51,281 nt of DNA from Planococcus maitriensis (lineage in GTDB: Bacteria > Bacillota > Bacilli > Bacillales_A > Planococcaceae). The first letter of the stretch is position 1; each line of letters begins with the position of its first letter. The notes beneath the pieces are model-generated. The model was not told the DNA's origin and did not search any database. It saw only the letters and a program-made list of their open reading frames with translations. The stretch is taken from positions 1 through 51,281 of the forward strand of contig NZ_QLZQ01000002.1 in NCBI RefSeq assembly GCF_003289925.1, in the 5' to 3' direction. Shown piece after piece: positions 1 to 8,781 of the stretch. A program made the position numbers and the translations under genes.

Positions 1-92
1 TAGCCGACGTATGTAAGGGTATCATCGATGATCGAACTGATCGCCGATTGTGTTGCGACTACACCTTCTAAACCTTTAGTTGTAGCTGTCAT
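1..92 (-). CDS. citZ: Citrate synthase, N-terminal fragment (cut by window edge)
   Basis: The reverse strand reads MTATTKGLEGVVA followed by SAISSIIDDTLTYVGY, the typical start of Bacillales citrate synthase, which condenses oxaloacetate and acetyl-CoA in the TCA cycle. The ATG at 92-90 is preceded by an AAAAGGAGAG ribosome binding site at about 101-110. Only 30 residues are inside the window, so neither the active site nor the choice between citrate and 2-methylcitrate synthase can be checked. A cre-like palindrome lies in the upstream region (158-170). Confidence 0.85.
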   Translation of the reverse strand, partial: MTATTKGLEGVVATQSAISSIIDDTLTYVG

Positions 93-157
93 AAAAAAAT
101 CTCTCCTTTTTTGATTGTACTGGTTGCCGGTCCGGAACATCAGGCGGCGCCTTTTTC

Positions 158-170
158 TGAAGCGCTTTCA
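158..170 (-). promoter_or_regulatory. cre-like palindrome upstream of citZ
   Basis: TGAAGCGCTTTCA (minus strand TGAAAGCGCTTCA) has the GCGC core and arms of a CcpA catabolite-response element, but it is 13 rather than 14 bases between the outer TG and CA. It sits about 66 bases upstream of the citZ start, in the probable leader. CcpA control of citZ is known in Bacillus subtilis. Function here is inferred. Confidence 0.35.
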
Positions 171-457
171 TTTGATTCCAAAAAAATAAAGCATATGCTT
201 GTAGGACCGGATTTAACTGATTATTATGTAAGTTTACAGGATACCGGCAAATTACAGGGGTTGGCAAGCCGAAACACGGAAAAAGTGGTTAAAACAGTTA
301 TTTTATGGGTTGAAAGACTGAATAGTTCCAATTCATCGCCTGTCGATGGTACAGTTAAACGATCTGAGGGGCAATCCGCAAGCACATCAACGGGACCAAC
401 TGGCGGCTGGGCAATACGGGGGTTTATGCATAATGGAAAACGGGAAAAAGTTCTTGC

Positions 458-487
458 TTGTGTTTTTGAAAAGTTTTTTCTTATAAT
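458..487 (+). promoter_or_regulatory. Probable sigma-A promoter
   Basis: TTGTGT (458-463) and a perfect TATAAT (482-487) with an 18-base spacer, 74 bases upstream of the TTG start of the unknown gene at 562. Confidence 0.5.
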
Positions 488-561
488 AAGGCTAACCATA
501 TACGAATGGAAATGACTTGGAAAATGGGGAAAGATGGACTTACAGAGAAGGAGTTAAACCA

Positions 562-1353
562 TTGAAAACTACGGAACAAGGGATCCGCTATATTGAATTA
601 ATTGATGGAGAGCCGGAGATTGATATCCCGGCAATGGTGAAAAAAGCGAAAACAGCATATAAACCATTTAATTTCAAAGATAAAATTGAACTTCTTTTCT
701 TTTACAATGAGCGTAAAGATTTCAGCCATGCGATCTTTACTGAATACGGCATCATCGACGATGAATTCGATGGAAAAAAAGCAGTCCATCATCCGTTTGG
801 CGTCAAGAGCATCATCGGCATCGAAGTGTCGGGAGACGAGACCATCCCGCTGATTGCATTCGTCATCGGGCAGGCGATAGAGCATTTCAAGCAGAACATG
901 GATATCCGGCGCCACGCAGAGTGGAAAGAGCTGGAGAAAAGTGACAGCTATCAAAGCTGGCAAACGTATTTCTGCCAGGTCCATAGTTCGGTGATCCGTT
1001 ACGGCCTGGAAGGATCCGCAGACATGTTTTTAAGAAGCTTGCCTTTTGTGTTGGCGAAAAAAGAAGAAAGTTTTTCGCCGCCTTATATTGATGGTACGTT
1101 CCGCCATCTGATACATTCGTTGAGCGAGCTGTACGTCCTGGGCCAAGCGGGTGAAAGTGAACGGGCGGATGACCACCTGAAAACGATCGGCGAGCTTACC
1201 GGCCCCGAATTCATGGAACTATACAAAGGGCTGCATGCCGAACTGGCTGATTACTTGGAAACGCTCGGCGTCAAATACAATGAATTGCATGACTTGTCGA
1301 TTTTCACCACCATCGAACAATATAAAAATCAATTAGCCGCCCTATACGGCTGA
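562..1353 (+). CDS. Unknown soluble protein (263 aa)
   Basis: The family is not recognised. I chose the TTG at 562 because AGAAGGAG lies 8 bases before it; the open frame extends upstream to 517 without a ribosome binding site. The product is acidic and hydrophilic, with no signal peptide or membrane segment, and looks mostly helical in its second half (for example HLIHSLSELYVLGQ). It is monocistronic: its own promoter is at 458-487 and a terminator at 1407-1440 follows. No function is proposed. Confidence 0.75.
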   Translation: MKTTEQGIRYIELIDGEPEIDIPAMVKKAKTAYKPFNFKDKIELLFFYNERKDFSHAIFTEYGIIDDEFDGKKAVHHPFGVKSIIGIEVSGDETIPLIAFVIGQAIEHFKQNMDIRRHAEWKELEKSDSYQSWQTYFCQVHSSVIRYGLEGSADMFLRSLPFVLAKKEESFSPPYIDGTFRHLIHSLSELYVLGQAGESERADDHLKTIGELTGPEFMELYKGLHAELADYLETLGVKYNELHDLSIFTTIEQYKNQLAALYG

Positions 1354-1406
1354 CATTGCTAAATTTCCATCCATTGCATCATCGAACTTCAATGAATCGA
1401 CTTCGT

Positions 1407-1440
1407 AAGAAGCCTGCGCAACAGCGGGGCTTCTTTTTTT
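1407..1440 (+). terminator. Rho-independent terminator
   Basis: AAGAAGCC (1407-1414) pairs with GGCTTCTT (1428-1435) and a T-run follows. It ends the unknown gene before the M20 operon. Confidence 0.8.
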
Positions 1441-1563
1441 ATTGAGAGGAAATTCAGAAAAATCAAAATGAGGGGTAGCGTTCCAGCGGCTATGTACGGT
1501 ACACTTTTCATTAACGGAAGGATTAAGGTCTATTTCCTTAAATGCGAAAAGCAGGTGACAGCG

Positions 1564-2739
1564 ATGATAGGGCAAGCACAGACGCTATTTGAAGAAATTC
1601 GCGCTTTCCGCCGGGATCTTCACGAACATCCTGAATTGAGCGGCGAAGAAATGGAAACTTCGAAAAAAATCCAAAGCAAGCTCGAGGAGTACGGCATCCA
1701 ATACTATACCGGGTTTGCAAAAACGGGTGTGCTGGGTGTCATCGAAGGGGGAAAACCGGGTAAAACGATCGGCTTGCGTGCCGATATCGATGCCTTGCCG
1801 ATTTTGGAGAAAGCGGATGTCCCGTTCAAATCCAAAGCGGACGGGAAAATGCATGCGTGCGGCCATGATGCCCATACAGCCATGCTGCTCGGCGCAGGCA
1901 AATTGCTGCAGGAACGAAAAGGCGAGATAGCTGGGACGGTATTGCTCATTTTCCAGCCGGCCGAAGAAAACGCGCCGGCTGGCGGGGCGGAGCAAATGAT
2001 GGCAGACGGCGTATTCGACCGATACCAGCCGGATGTCTTATTGGCTCAGCACGTCTGGCCTGGGCTTCCCGCCGGTCAAGTCGGCGTCATTGACGGGTCG
2101 ATCATGGGGAATTCAGACCGTTTCCAAGTGACGATACGCGGAGCGGGCGGCCATGCCTCGATGCCTCATCAAACGATTGATGCAATCGTCATCGCCAACC
2201 AAGTGATTTCAGCGATCCAGACGATCATCAGCCGGAATGCCAACCCGATGGACTCTGGCGTCATTACGATCGGAAAAATCTCAGGTGGCTACCGCTATAA
2301 TGTTGTCGCCGACAGTGTGGTACTGGAAGGCACAATCCGTTCATTATCAGATGAAACAAAGCAATTATTGAAAAAGCGTTTCCATGAAGTCGTCAATGGC
2401 ACTGCGGAAATGATGGGGGGCATGTGTGATATCGACTATTCGGACGGATATCCCGCAACCGTCAACACAAAACGCTGGGCCGGGGTGGTCCGAGAATCCG
2501 CGAAGAACCAATTGGGCGCTGACGCTGCTCCGGAACTGATCGGCAGCATGGCGGGCGAAGATTTTGGGCGCTTCCTGAAAAAATACGAAGGGGTATATTA
2601 CTGGCTGGGCACTTCGGTTGGGGAAAACCAGAAACCGCTCCATGACCCAGGCTTTATGATCGACGAACAGGCATTGCCGATCGGTACCGGCCTGATGGCG
2701 CAGGCAGCGCTTGATGTGCTAGCGGAATTGAATGGATAG
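1564..2739 (+). CDS. M20 family amidohydrolase (N-acyl amino acid/hippurate hydrolase type)
   Basis: Zinc-dependent M20D peptidase that hydrolyses an N-acyl bond of an amino acid derivative. At 391 aa it has the family's usual length. Visible motifs are GLRADIDALP (about residues 70-79), MHACGHDAHTAMLLG with metal-binding Cys99 and His101, and QPAEENAPAGGAEQM with the Glu pair near 135-136. The start at 1564 follows AGGTGA; the open frame upstream (from 1468) has no good site. It is the first gene of a five-gene operon, and the next gene starts 11 bases after its stop. Substrate cannot be read from sequence; relatives cleave hippurate, indole-acetyl-amino acids or N-acetyl amino acids. Confidence 0.9.
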   Translation: MIGQAQTLFEEIRAFRRDLHEHPELSGEEMETSKKIQSKLEEYGIQYYTGFAKTGVLGVIEGGKPGKTIGLRADIDALPILEKADVPFKSKADGKMHACGHDAHTAMLLGAGKLLQERKGEIAGTVLLIFQPAEENAPAGGAEQMMADGVFDRYQPDVLLAQHVWPGLPAGQVGVIDGSIMGNSDRFQVTIRGAGGHASMPHQTIDAIVIANQVISAIQTIISRNANPMDSGVITIGKISGGYRYNVVADSVVLEGTIRSLSDETKQLLKKRFHEVVNGTAEMMGGMCDIDYSDGYPATVNTKRWAGVVRESAKNQLGADAAPELIGSMAGEDFGRFLKKYEGVYYWLGTSVGENQKPLHDPGFMIDEQALPIGTGLMAQAALDVLAELNG

Positions 2740-2750
2740 GAGGAATGGAC

Positions 2751-4079
2751 ATGGCAGATGCAATTGAACGGTTCATGGAAGAAATCGAACCGCTTCTCAT
2801 CGAGCAAAGGCGCAAAAGGCATCAATATCCTGAGATCGGGTTTGCGGAATACGTGACGACTTACGAATTAAGTGAACAACTGGCAGGCAAAGGATTTGAA
2901 ATTTTTTATGGCACGGATCTGCTAACAAGCGATGAGCGCATGGGCGTGCCGGACGCGCAATTCCTGGAACAACAGGAACAACGCGCGCTCGATTATGGAG
3001 TGCCGCCCGATTTTCTTGAACAGATGAAGGGCGGGCACACCGGCTTTGCCGCAGTGCTTGATACCGGCAAAAAGGGGCCGAACTTCGCTTATCGCTTTGA
3101 CATCGATGCCTTGCCGATCGAAGAAGAAGACACGCCTGGGCATGTGCCGGCCAAGCAAGCATTCCGTTCGCGTGTGCCCGGCATGATGCATGCCTGCGGT
3201 CACGATGGGCATGCCGCAATCGGAGTGGGGCTCGCTCAATACCTAGCGAAAGAAAAAGGGCATCTTCGGGGCAAATATACGATTTTATTCCAGCCGGCCG
3301 AAGAAGGCGGGCGCGGGGCGAAGGCCGTGGTCGATAAAGGGTGGCTCGATGATGCCGATTATTTCCTGAGCGGGCATGTCGGCATACACGACTTGCCGTC
3401 CGGCACGGTCGCTGCATCTACATCGAAATTCTTGGCAAGTTCCAAAATCAATGCGAAATTCAATGGCAAATCGGCGCATTCCGGATTGGAGCCGAATACA
3501 GGGCGCAACGCTTTGCTCGCTGCGGCATCCGCCACTTTGCATTTGCACGGCATTTCACGACATAAAGATGGGGCGACGCGCGTCAATGTCGGAACTTTGC
3601 ACGCAGGGTCCGGGCGCAATATCATCGCTGACCAAGCATTGATGGAAATCGAGACGCGCGGCGAAACCAATAAATTGGATGAATACATGCAGGAAAATGC
3701 GTTGCGTATCCTGCAGGCGAGTGCGGCGATGTTCGATGTCGAGCTGGAAATCGAGCACATGGGCAAAGCGATTTCAGCCGATGCCGATCCCAGGTTCGCT
3801 GAAATCGTGGAACGGGCCTGTGAAGCATCTACAGATTTGGCCATTGTGCCGTATTTGCCGATCGGCGCATCCGAGGATGTTACTTATATGATGGAACGCG
3901 TCCGTGAGCGAGGGGGCAAGGCGACATTCATGATTTTTGCCAGCCCTTTGCCTGCTGGCCATCACCACCCGCGCTTTGACTATGAGGAACAGGCATTGTC
4001 GGCAGGGCTGGAAACCTTGATCCGGACGACCGATTACTTGCTGAAGGAGGACGGAGGCCGTGAAGAATTGGCTGGTTGA
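2751..4079 (+). CDS. M20 family amidohydrolase, AbgA/AbgB-like
   Basis: A second M20D hydrolase (442 aa) that resembles the subunits of p-aminobenzoyl-glutamate hydrolase more than the preceding paralogue does. It has DIDALPIEE, MMHACGHDGHAAIG, QPAEEGGRGAKAVVDKG, and HSGLEPNTGRNALLAA in the dimerisation lid. A longer insert follows the N-terminal helix. ATAGGAGG sits 7 bases before the ATG at 2751; an upstream ATG at 2745 is too close to it. It overlaps the next gene by 20 bases. The AbgT-family transporter in the same operon supports an aminobenzoyl-glutamate-like or other N-acyl-glutamate substrate, but this is inference. Confidence 0.88.
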   Translation: MADAIERFMEEIEPLLIEQRRKRHQYPEIGFAEYVTTYELSEQLAGKGFEIFYGTDLLTSDERMGVPDAQFLEQQEQRALDYGVPPDFLEQMKGGHTGFAAVLDTGKKGPNFAYRFDIDALPIEEEDTPGHVPAKQAFRSRVPGMMHACGHDGHAAIGVGLAQYLAKEKGHLRGKYTILFQPAEEGGRGAKAVVDKGWLDDADYFLSGHVGIHDLPSGTVAASTSKFLASSKINAKFNGKSAHSGLEPNTGRNALLAAASATLHLHGISRHKDGATRVNVGTLHAGSGRNIIADQALMEIETRGETNKLDEYMQENALRILQASAAMFDVELEIEHMGKAISADADPRFAEIVERACEASTDLAIVPYLPIGASEDVTYMMERVRERGGKATFMIFASPLPAGHHHPRFDYEEQALSAGLETLIRTTDYLLKEDGGREELAG

Positions 4080-5313
4080 ACAATTGCAGCGGATGAATTT
4101 GAGTGATGTACTGGTCCGGCCCCAAGGATTTACGCGGGAAGGCTATACATCGGAAGAAACAGAGGCCATCGAGGTCTTTAAAACGATCGCTGAAGAACTG
4201 GGGCTCGAGGCTTCAGAAGACGCCGCAGGAAATGCCATTGCCCGTTGGAATGTCTCTGGCGGGCAGGCAGCGGTGGCGATGGGGTCCCACCTCGACACTG
4301 TTCCGAATGGCGGGGCATTTGATGGCGGAGCGGGTGTCGTATGCGGGCTTGGGGCCCTCAAGATGCTAAAGGAAGCCGATTTCGAACCGCAGCGGCCGAT
4401 TGAAGTCATTTGTTTCCGTTCGGAAGAATCCTCGCGTTTCGGCGTCTCGACGATCGGCAGCAAAGCGATGAGCGGATTATTGGATCCTTCCATAGGGACG
4501 CTTGAAGACCAGCACGGCGTCACGCTCGCGCAAGCGGCCGAAAGCCAAGGGTTTGTGTGGCAGGAGTTGCTCAATGCGAAGCGCCCGAAAGAACAGCTGA
4601 AATGCTTTGTCGAGTTGCATATCGAACAAGGGATGCACATCGTCAATCATGAAAAAGATTATGGAGTCGTCAAAGGTGTCGCTTGCCCTATCCGTTTGGC
4701 GGTCACGTTCAATGGGAAAGCGGGCCATACCGGGACGACGCCGATGGACCAAAGGAAAGATGCACTGGCAGCTGCCGCACCGTTCATCTCATTCGTCCAG
4801 GAAACGGCGCTTCAAGTGAATGACGCCTATGGCAATGGCAAATCGCTTGTCGCGACGGTGTCGACATTGACGGTATCCCCGAATTCGATGAATGTCATCC
4901 CGCAAACCGTCACGGCAGGAGTCGATATCCGCAGTGTGGATGATCGCTTGAAAATGAAGATGGCAGACGCCATACGGAGCGAAGCGAAGCGCATCGAAGA
5001 AACGACAGGCGTAGCCATTGATATTGAAGTGTTGGTCGACAACCCATCCGTTTTGCTTGATGATGGGATAGCCCGGCAATTGGTCGATGCCGGTGACCAC
5101 GAAGCCTATTTGGCGCATCGGATGGACAGTGGTGCCGGGCATGATGTCATGAACATGGCACAAACCTGGCCGAGCGGTTTGCTGTTCATTCCCTGCAAGG
5201 ATGGATTGAGCCACCACCCTGACGAATTCGCTGCTGCGGAAGACTTGAAAATGGGCGTCGAGCTATTGTCCCGTTTCTTAATGGAGGCCACTGCAAATGC
5301 CGGAAACAGTTAA
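4060..5313 (+). CDS. M20 family Zn hydrolase, allantoate amidohydrolase / N-carbamoyl-L-amino acid hydrolase type
   Basis: Third M20 enzyme of the operon (417 aa), from the hydantoinase/carbamoylase (AllC-like) branch. GSHLDTVPNGGAFDGGAGV (metal ligands His and Asp), SEESSRFG, ELHIEQG and GHTGTTPMDQRKDA are visible, as is the C-terminal SGAGHDVMNM and SHHPDEF signature. Family members hydrolyse N-carbamoyl amino acids or allantoate. The GTG start at 4060 has AAGGAGG 9 bases upstream inside the preceding gene, which implies translational coupling. The regulator gene starts 17 bases before this gene ends. Confidence 0.9.
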   Translation: MKNWLVEQLQRMNLSDVLVRPQGFTREGYTSEETEAIEVFKTIAEELGLEASEDAAGNAIARWNVSGGQAAVAMGSHLDTVPNGGAFDGGAGVVCGLGALKMLKEADFEPQRPIEVICFRSEESSRFGVSTIGSKAMSGLLDPSIGTLEDQHGVTLAQAAESQGFVWQELLNAKRPKEQLKCFVELHIEQGMHIVNHEKDYGVVKGVACPIRLAVTFNGKAGHTGTTPMDQRKDALAAAAPFISFVQETALQVNDAYGNGKSLVATVSTLTVSPNSMNVIPQTVTAGVDIRSVDDRLKMKMADAIRSEAKRIEETTGVAIDIEVLVDNPSVLLDDGIARQLVDAGDHEAYLAHRMDSGAGHDVMNMAQTWPSGLLFIPCKDGLSHHPDEFAAAEDLKMGVELLSRFLMEATANAGNS

Positions 5314-6610
5314 AGTCGGGCTGATCGGCCCGAACGATTCAGTCATGGAAACAATGAAAGCGGCAGGGAGCTTAGAGGGCATCGAGCTCATCCCATTCAT
5401 TTACCAGCATACCGAAGAAACGAAAAGCATCATAAACGAACATTCAGCGCGCATCGGGCATTGGCTTTTTTCTGGTCCTGCGCCTTATCATTTTGCCTTG
5501 AAAGAAGAGTTAATCGATGCGGATCATGCGGATTATATACTGCTCCATGGGTCGAGCCTGCTCGGTACGATGCTTGATGCGTTCATGCAAGAAGGAGCCG
5601 TGCTTTCGAGTATCAGCGTGGATTCGGTCCCGCGCCGTGAAGTGCTGAAAATGCTCAAGGATTTCGATTTGGAAAAAATGGAGATCCATACTGCGCCGGA
5701 GCTCGGCTATATTCCAGCTGAGGAATTGATCGACTACCACGAGAAACTGTACCGTTCAGGGCACATACAAGCAGCGCTCACGTGCGTCCATGCTGCCTAC
5801 AACGGTTTGAAGGAGCGGGGCGTGCCGGTCTACCGGATCAGCGTATCCGAATTGGCAGCCCACCGTGCGATTTCAGTCATTAAGGAAAGAAGCCTATCGG
5901 ATTTGTACCGCATGAAACAATTGGCGATGATCGGCATCGAAATCATCTATCCGAGCCAAGCGCAACAGCGCAAGACACCGTTCAAGATCGAACGCCAGGA
6001 ACTTGCGGTGAACCGTGTGCTCATCGATTTCGCCGAAGAAGTCAAAGGCTCGAAAGTCGGTATGGGCAATGGCATCTACTTTATCTATACGACCCGGGGA
6101 GAACTCGAGCTTTACGGCAAATCCCATCACCCGGAAGAGTTAAAAGATGAGATTTTTGCCAATAGCAAGTTCCAGGTACGCATCGGAATCGGTTATGGCC
6201 GGACCGTGACGGAGTCCGAGCAGAATGTGCGGCTCGCACTCGACTACGCCCGAGAAAAAGAGAGCGGCATCGTCATCTATATCGATGAAGGCGGAAAAGT
6301 GACGGAAATCAACTCATCAGGCGACCGCCTCCGATACAGCCGCCGCAGTTCAGAGGCGAAATGGCAGGAAGCGTTGAAAGGCGCATCAATCAGCCAGACT
6401 GTCATCGCCCGGATTGAATCCTTGTCCCGCCATTATGCGAAAGACGAAATTACCGCCTTGGAATTGTCCCAATGGATGAACAGTACAGAACGCAATGCGC
6501 GCAGGATCTTAACGGAACTTGAAAGCATCGGCGTTGCGGAAGTGGCAGGAGAAGAAGCCGGCCGGCGAGGGCGGCCGCGGAAATTGTACCGTTTAATATT
6601 CGGTTCATAA
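5297..6610 (+). CDS. Putative transcriptional regulator: N-terminal sensor, GGDEF-like middle, C-terminal winged helix
   Basis: 437 aa, soluble, no signal peptide. The first ~130 residues look like an alpha/beta ligand-binding fold (VKVGLIGPNDSV, then DYILLHGSSLLGTMLDA). Residues about 285-345 (VRIGIGYGRTVTESEQNVRLALDYA) resemble the degenerate GGDEF / GTP cyclohydrolase III-like domains of PucR/CdaR-type regulators; no catalytic GGDEF is present. The last ~75 residues (ITALELSQWMNSTERNARRILTE, then GRRGRPRKLYRL) look like a winged-helix DNA-binding domain. GGAGG precedes the ATG by 9 bases. Being inside the operon, it probably senses the substrate or product and controls the hydrolase-transporter genes. 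Role inferred from architecture. Confidence 0.65.
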   Translation: MPETVKVGLIGPNDSVMETMKAAGSLEGIELIPFIYQHTEETKSIINEHSARIGHWLFSGPAPYHFALKEELIDADHADYILLHGSSLLGTMLDAFMQEGAVLSSISVDSVPRREVLKMLKDFDLEKMEIHTAPELGYIPAEELIDYHEKLYRSGHIQAALTCVHAAYNGLKERGVPVYRISVSELAAHRAISVIKERSLSDLYRMKQLAMIGIEIIYPSQAQQRKTPFKIERQELAVNRVLIDFAEEVKGSKVGMGNGIYFIYTTRGELELYGKSHHPEELKDEIFANSKFQVRIGIGYGRTVTESEQNVRLALDYAREKESGIVIYIDEGGKVTEINSSGDRLRYSRRSSEAKWQEALKGASISQTVIARIESLSRHYAKDEITALELSQWMNSTERNARRILTELESIGVAEVAGEEAGRRGRPRKLYRLIFGS

Positions 6611-6631
6611 AACGAAAAGGGAGGAATGGGA

Positions 6632-8145
6632 ATGGCAACACCGACAGAACAACAAGACAAAAAAGGATTCTTGAATTTCATCGAAAAGTGGGGCAACCGC
6701 TTGCCCGATCCATTCTTCATTTTTTATATTTAGCAGTCTTTGTCGTATTGCTGTCCTGGCTGGTCAGTTCACTCGGCACGACAGTCGTCCATCCGGGAAC
6801 GGGTGAGGAGCTGGCGATCCAAAGCATCGTCTCAGGCGAAGGGATCCGTTATATCCTGGCAGAGACGATCAATAACTTCACCGGCTTTGCGCCGCTCGGC
6901 CTCGTGCTCGTCATGATGCTCGGGATCGGTTTGGCTGAACGCGTCGGGCTGATGGAGACCGCTATCAAGAAGTCCATCCTCAATGCACCGAAGTCACTCA
7001 TTACTTATGCGGTCATTTTCACGGGAATCATGGGGAACCTGGCATCAGACGCCGCCTTCATCCTCGTGCCGCCGCTTGCGGCAATGGTCTTCGCCTCCGT
7101 CGGGAGGCATCCGCTCGCAGGGCTTGCTGCAGGCTTTGCCGGAACCGGCGCGGGATTCACCGCGAATATCCTGGTTACCGGGACGGACGCGCTGCTATCC
7201 GGCATTTCCACGGAAGCTGCCAGAACCATTGACGATACGATCGTCGTGACGCCTGTCGATAACTGGTATTTCATGAGTGTATCCGTTATCGTCATGGCGA
7301 TCGTCGGGGCGATCATTACCGAGAGATTAATCGAGCCGCGCCTTGGCAAGTACACGGGCAGGGCCGATAACTCATTTGAACCTGTGACAAAACAGGAAAA
7401 CAAAGGCCTGTTGTATGCCGTGATTGCAGGGGCCGTATACATCGGCTTGATCGCCTTGCTGCTGTTCTTCCCGGGCTCTCCCGTCCGGAATGAAGATGGC
7501 GGCATCATCCCGTCGCCATTCCTATCCGGCATCGTGCCGATCATCCTGTTCTTCTTCATTACAGTGGCCGTCGCTTATGGCATCACAGTCAAGAAAATCA
7601 CCGAGTCGAAAGATATCCCTGCCTATATGGGAGACGCCATCAAGGACATGTCCGGCTATATCGTCTTGATCTTTGCGGCTGCCCAGTTCATCAATTATTT
7701 CAACTGGAGCAACCTTGGCATCTGGCTCGCCGTCAACAGCGCTGAGTTCTTGACGAGCATCAATATGACGGGATTGCCGGTCATGGTCGGTTTCAGCGTC
7801 CTTGCCGCCCTCCTGAATCTCTTGATTTTCAGCGGTTCTGCCCAATGGGCGCTGATGGCGCCGATTTTCATCCCGATGTTCATGCTGCTTGACTATCATC
7901 CCGCATTTGTCCAATTGGCCTTCCGCATCGCGGATTCATCGACGAACATCATCACGCCGCTAAATCCGTATATTTTGATCGTTCTCGCCTTCATGCGTGA
8001 ATATGACAAGAAAGCGGGCCTTGGCACTTTGATTTCCTTGATGCTGCCTTACAGCCTTATCTTCTTCGGAGTATGGCTGGTCATGATGATCGTCTTCGCA
8101 CTGACCGGGCTGCCGATCGGCCCTGGCATCAGCTTGCGCATGTAA
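6632..8145 (+). pseudogene. abgT: AbgT-family transporter, frameshifted near the N-terminus
   Basis: AbgT proteins are inner-membrane antiporters/importers for aminobenzoyl-glutamate and related compounds. The start ATG at 6632 has AAGGGAGG 7 bases before it and encodes MATPTEQQDKKGFLNFIEK, which runs into TAG at 6731-6733. The rest of the protein (LYLAVFVVLLSW onward, many membrane helices, conserved GNLASDAAFILVPPLAAM and SSTNIITPLNPY) is in the -1 frame. Adding one T to the T6 tract at 6720-6725 restores a single ~504-residue protein. The downstream frame has no ribosome binding site of its own. A sequencing error, true mutation or programmed slippage are all possible. The function assigned is that of the repaired protein. 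Confidence 0.8.
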
Positions 8146-8148
8146 ACG

Positions 8149-8180
8149 AAAAAATCCGCCCCTTGCCGGCGGATTTTTTT
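8149..8180 (+). terminator. Rho-independent terminator of the M20-abgT operon
   Basis: TCCGCC (8155-8160) and GGCGGA (8168-8173) flanked by an A-run and a T7 run directly after the transporter stop codon. Confidence 0.88.
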
Positions 8181-8325
8181 GGGGAGTCAGGACTTTACAG
8201 AGTAAGCGATAGATACTTGTATGGCGCAGATGAAGATTCACGAAGTTTTTTCCGTTTGTTAATAGTTTGTTCATAGTTGCCCTATATACTGGTCTAGGAA
8301 GTCATCCGAGTGGAGGGTGTGTCGA

Positions 8326-8487
8326 ATGAACCGTCAATCCAATCAAATGAAGCAATTGAAGAGAATGTTCGATGAATCGTATGAAGCGTGCAGGAAAACC
8401 AATGGCGCCATCGTTTCCGAACTGCGAAAACAAGGCGTCAACGCTTCACTATGCAAAAAGCCGGCTATTCTTGAACCGTCCGTTTAA
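8326..8487 (+). CDS. Small unknown protein (53 aa)
   Basis: A short frame beginning MNRQSNQMKQLKRMFDES and ending at TAA 8485-8487. It has a strong ribosome binding site, GGAGGGTG (8312-8319), 6 bases before the ATG. The product is basic and helical, with no membrane segment and two cysteines. A TATACT at 8285-8290 may be the -10 element. The hairpin at 8534-8580 terminates it. I do not recognise the family; the ribosome site and isolated location argue that it is real. Confidence 0.6.
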   Translation: MNRQSNQMKQLKRMFDESYEACRKTNGAIVSELRKQGVNASLCKKPAILEPSV

Positions 8488-8533
8488 ATCTCCGCGCCTC
8501 TTGAATCGTCAATGACGAACATGAAATGACCAA

Positions 8534-8580
8534 CAAAAAAAGCTGTCCCTGCTGCCGGTTTGGCAGAGGGGCAGCTTTTT
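8534..8580. terminator. Bidirectional terminator between convergent small genes
   Basis: An A-run and AGCTGTCCCTGCTGCC (8541-8556) pair imperfectly with GGCAGAGGGGCAGCT (8562-8576) and a T-run. It lies between the rightward 53-aa gene and the leftward 65-aa gene. Confidence 0.8.
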
Positions 8581-8583
8581 CAG

Positions 8584-8781
8584 TTAATAGCTAAGCCCTT
8601 TTTCGTAAAGCCACATTTTCAGGCTGCCGAATGAAGGGAAGGAGATGGATTCGCCGGTTTCAGGATGCTCGGCGCGGACGATGATGTCCAATTCGTTCGG
8701 TGTAAAAGACCAGCCTTCTTCCATAAGGGAACGCACCACTTTCACCATCATGCTCGAACCTTTAATTGTACCCATTTCCAT
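8584..8781 (-). CDS. Small unknown protein (65 aa)
   Basis: Begins MEMGTIKGSSMMVKVVRSL and contains FTPNELDIIVRAEHPETGES. I chose the ATG at 8781-8779 because GGAG lies 9 bases upstream; an in-frame ATG three codons earlier touches the ribosome site. TATAAT on the minus strand (8816-8811) is a probable -10 element. It is soluble and of unknown function. The convergent terminator at 8534-8580 follows it. Confidence 0.65.
   Translation of the reverse strand: MEMGTIKGSSMMVKVVRSLMEEGWSFTPNELDIIVRAEHPETGESISFPSFGSLKMWLYEKGLSY

Larger units (their letters stand above)
93..561. other. Divergent intergenic region, citZ / unknown gene
   Basis: This 469-base stretch separates two divergently transcribed genes. 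Long open frames exist here on both strands, but they lack ribosome binding sites and resemble nothing known, so I treat the region as non-coding. It holds a likely rightward promoter (458-487), a cre-like palindrome (158-170) and a possible citZ promoter (minus strand TTGCCG at 250-245, CATAAT at 228-223, 16-base spacer). Confidence 0.6.

Noticed and set aside
111..515. 134-codon open frame on the plus strand beside citZ
   Set aside because: No ribosome binding site, TTG start at the citZ leader, low-complexity Ser/Thr-rich product and overlap with the probable citZ promoter and cre-like site.
2797..3417. 206-codon open frame on the minus strand
   Set aside because: Antisense shadow of the second M20 gene; Arg/Cys-rich product typical of GC-skewed shadow frames, no ribosome site.
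6720..6733. Programmed -1 frameshift in abgT as the first explanation
   Set aside because: The T6-A run is not in the X-XXY-YYZ phase of the upstream frame, and no downstream pseudoknot was evident; mutation or read error is simpler.
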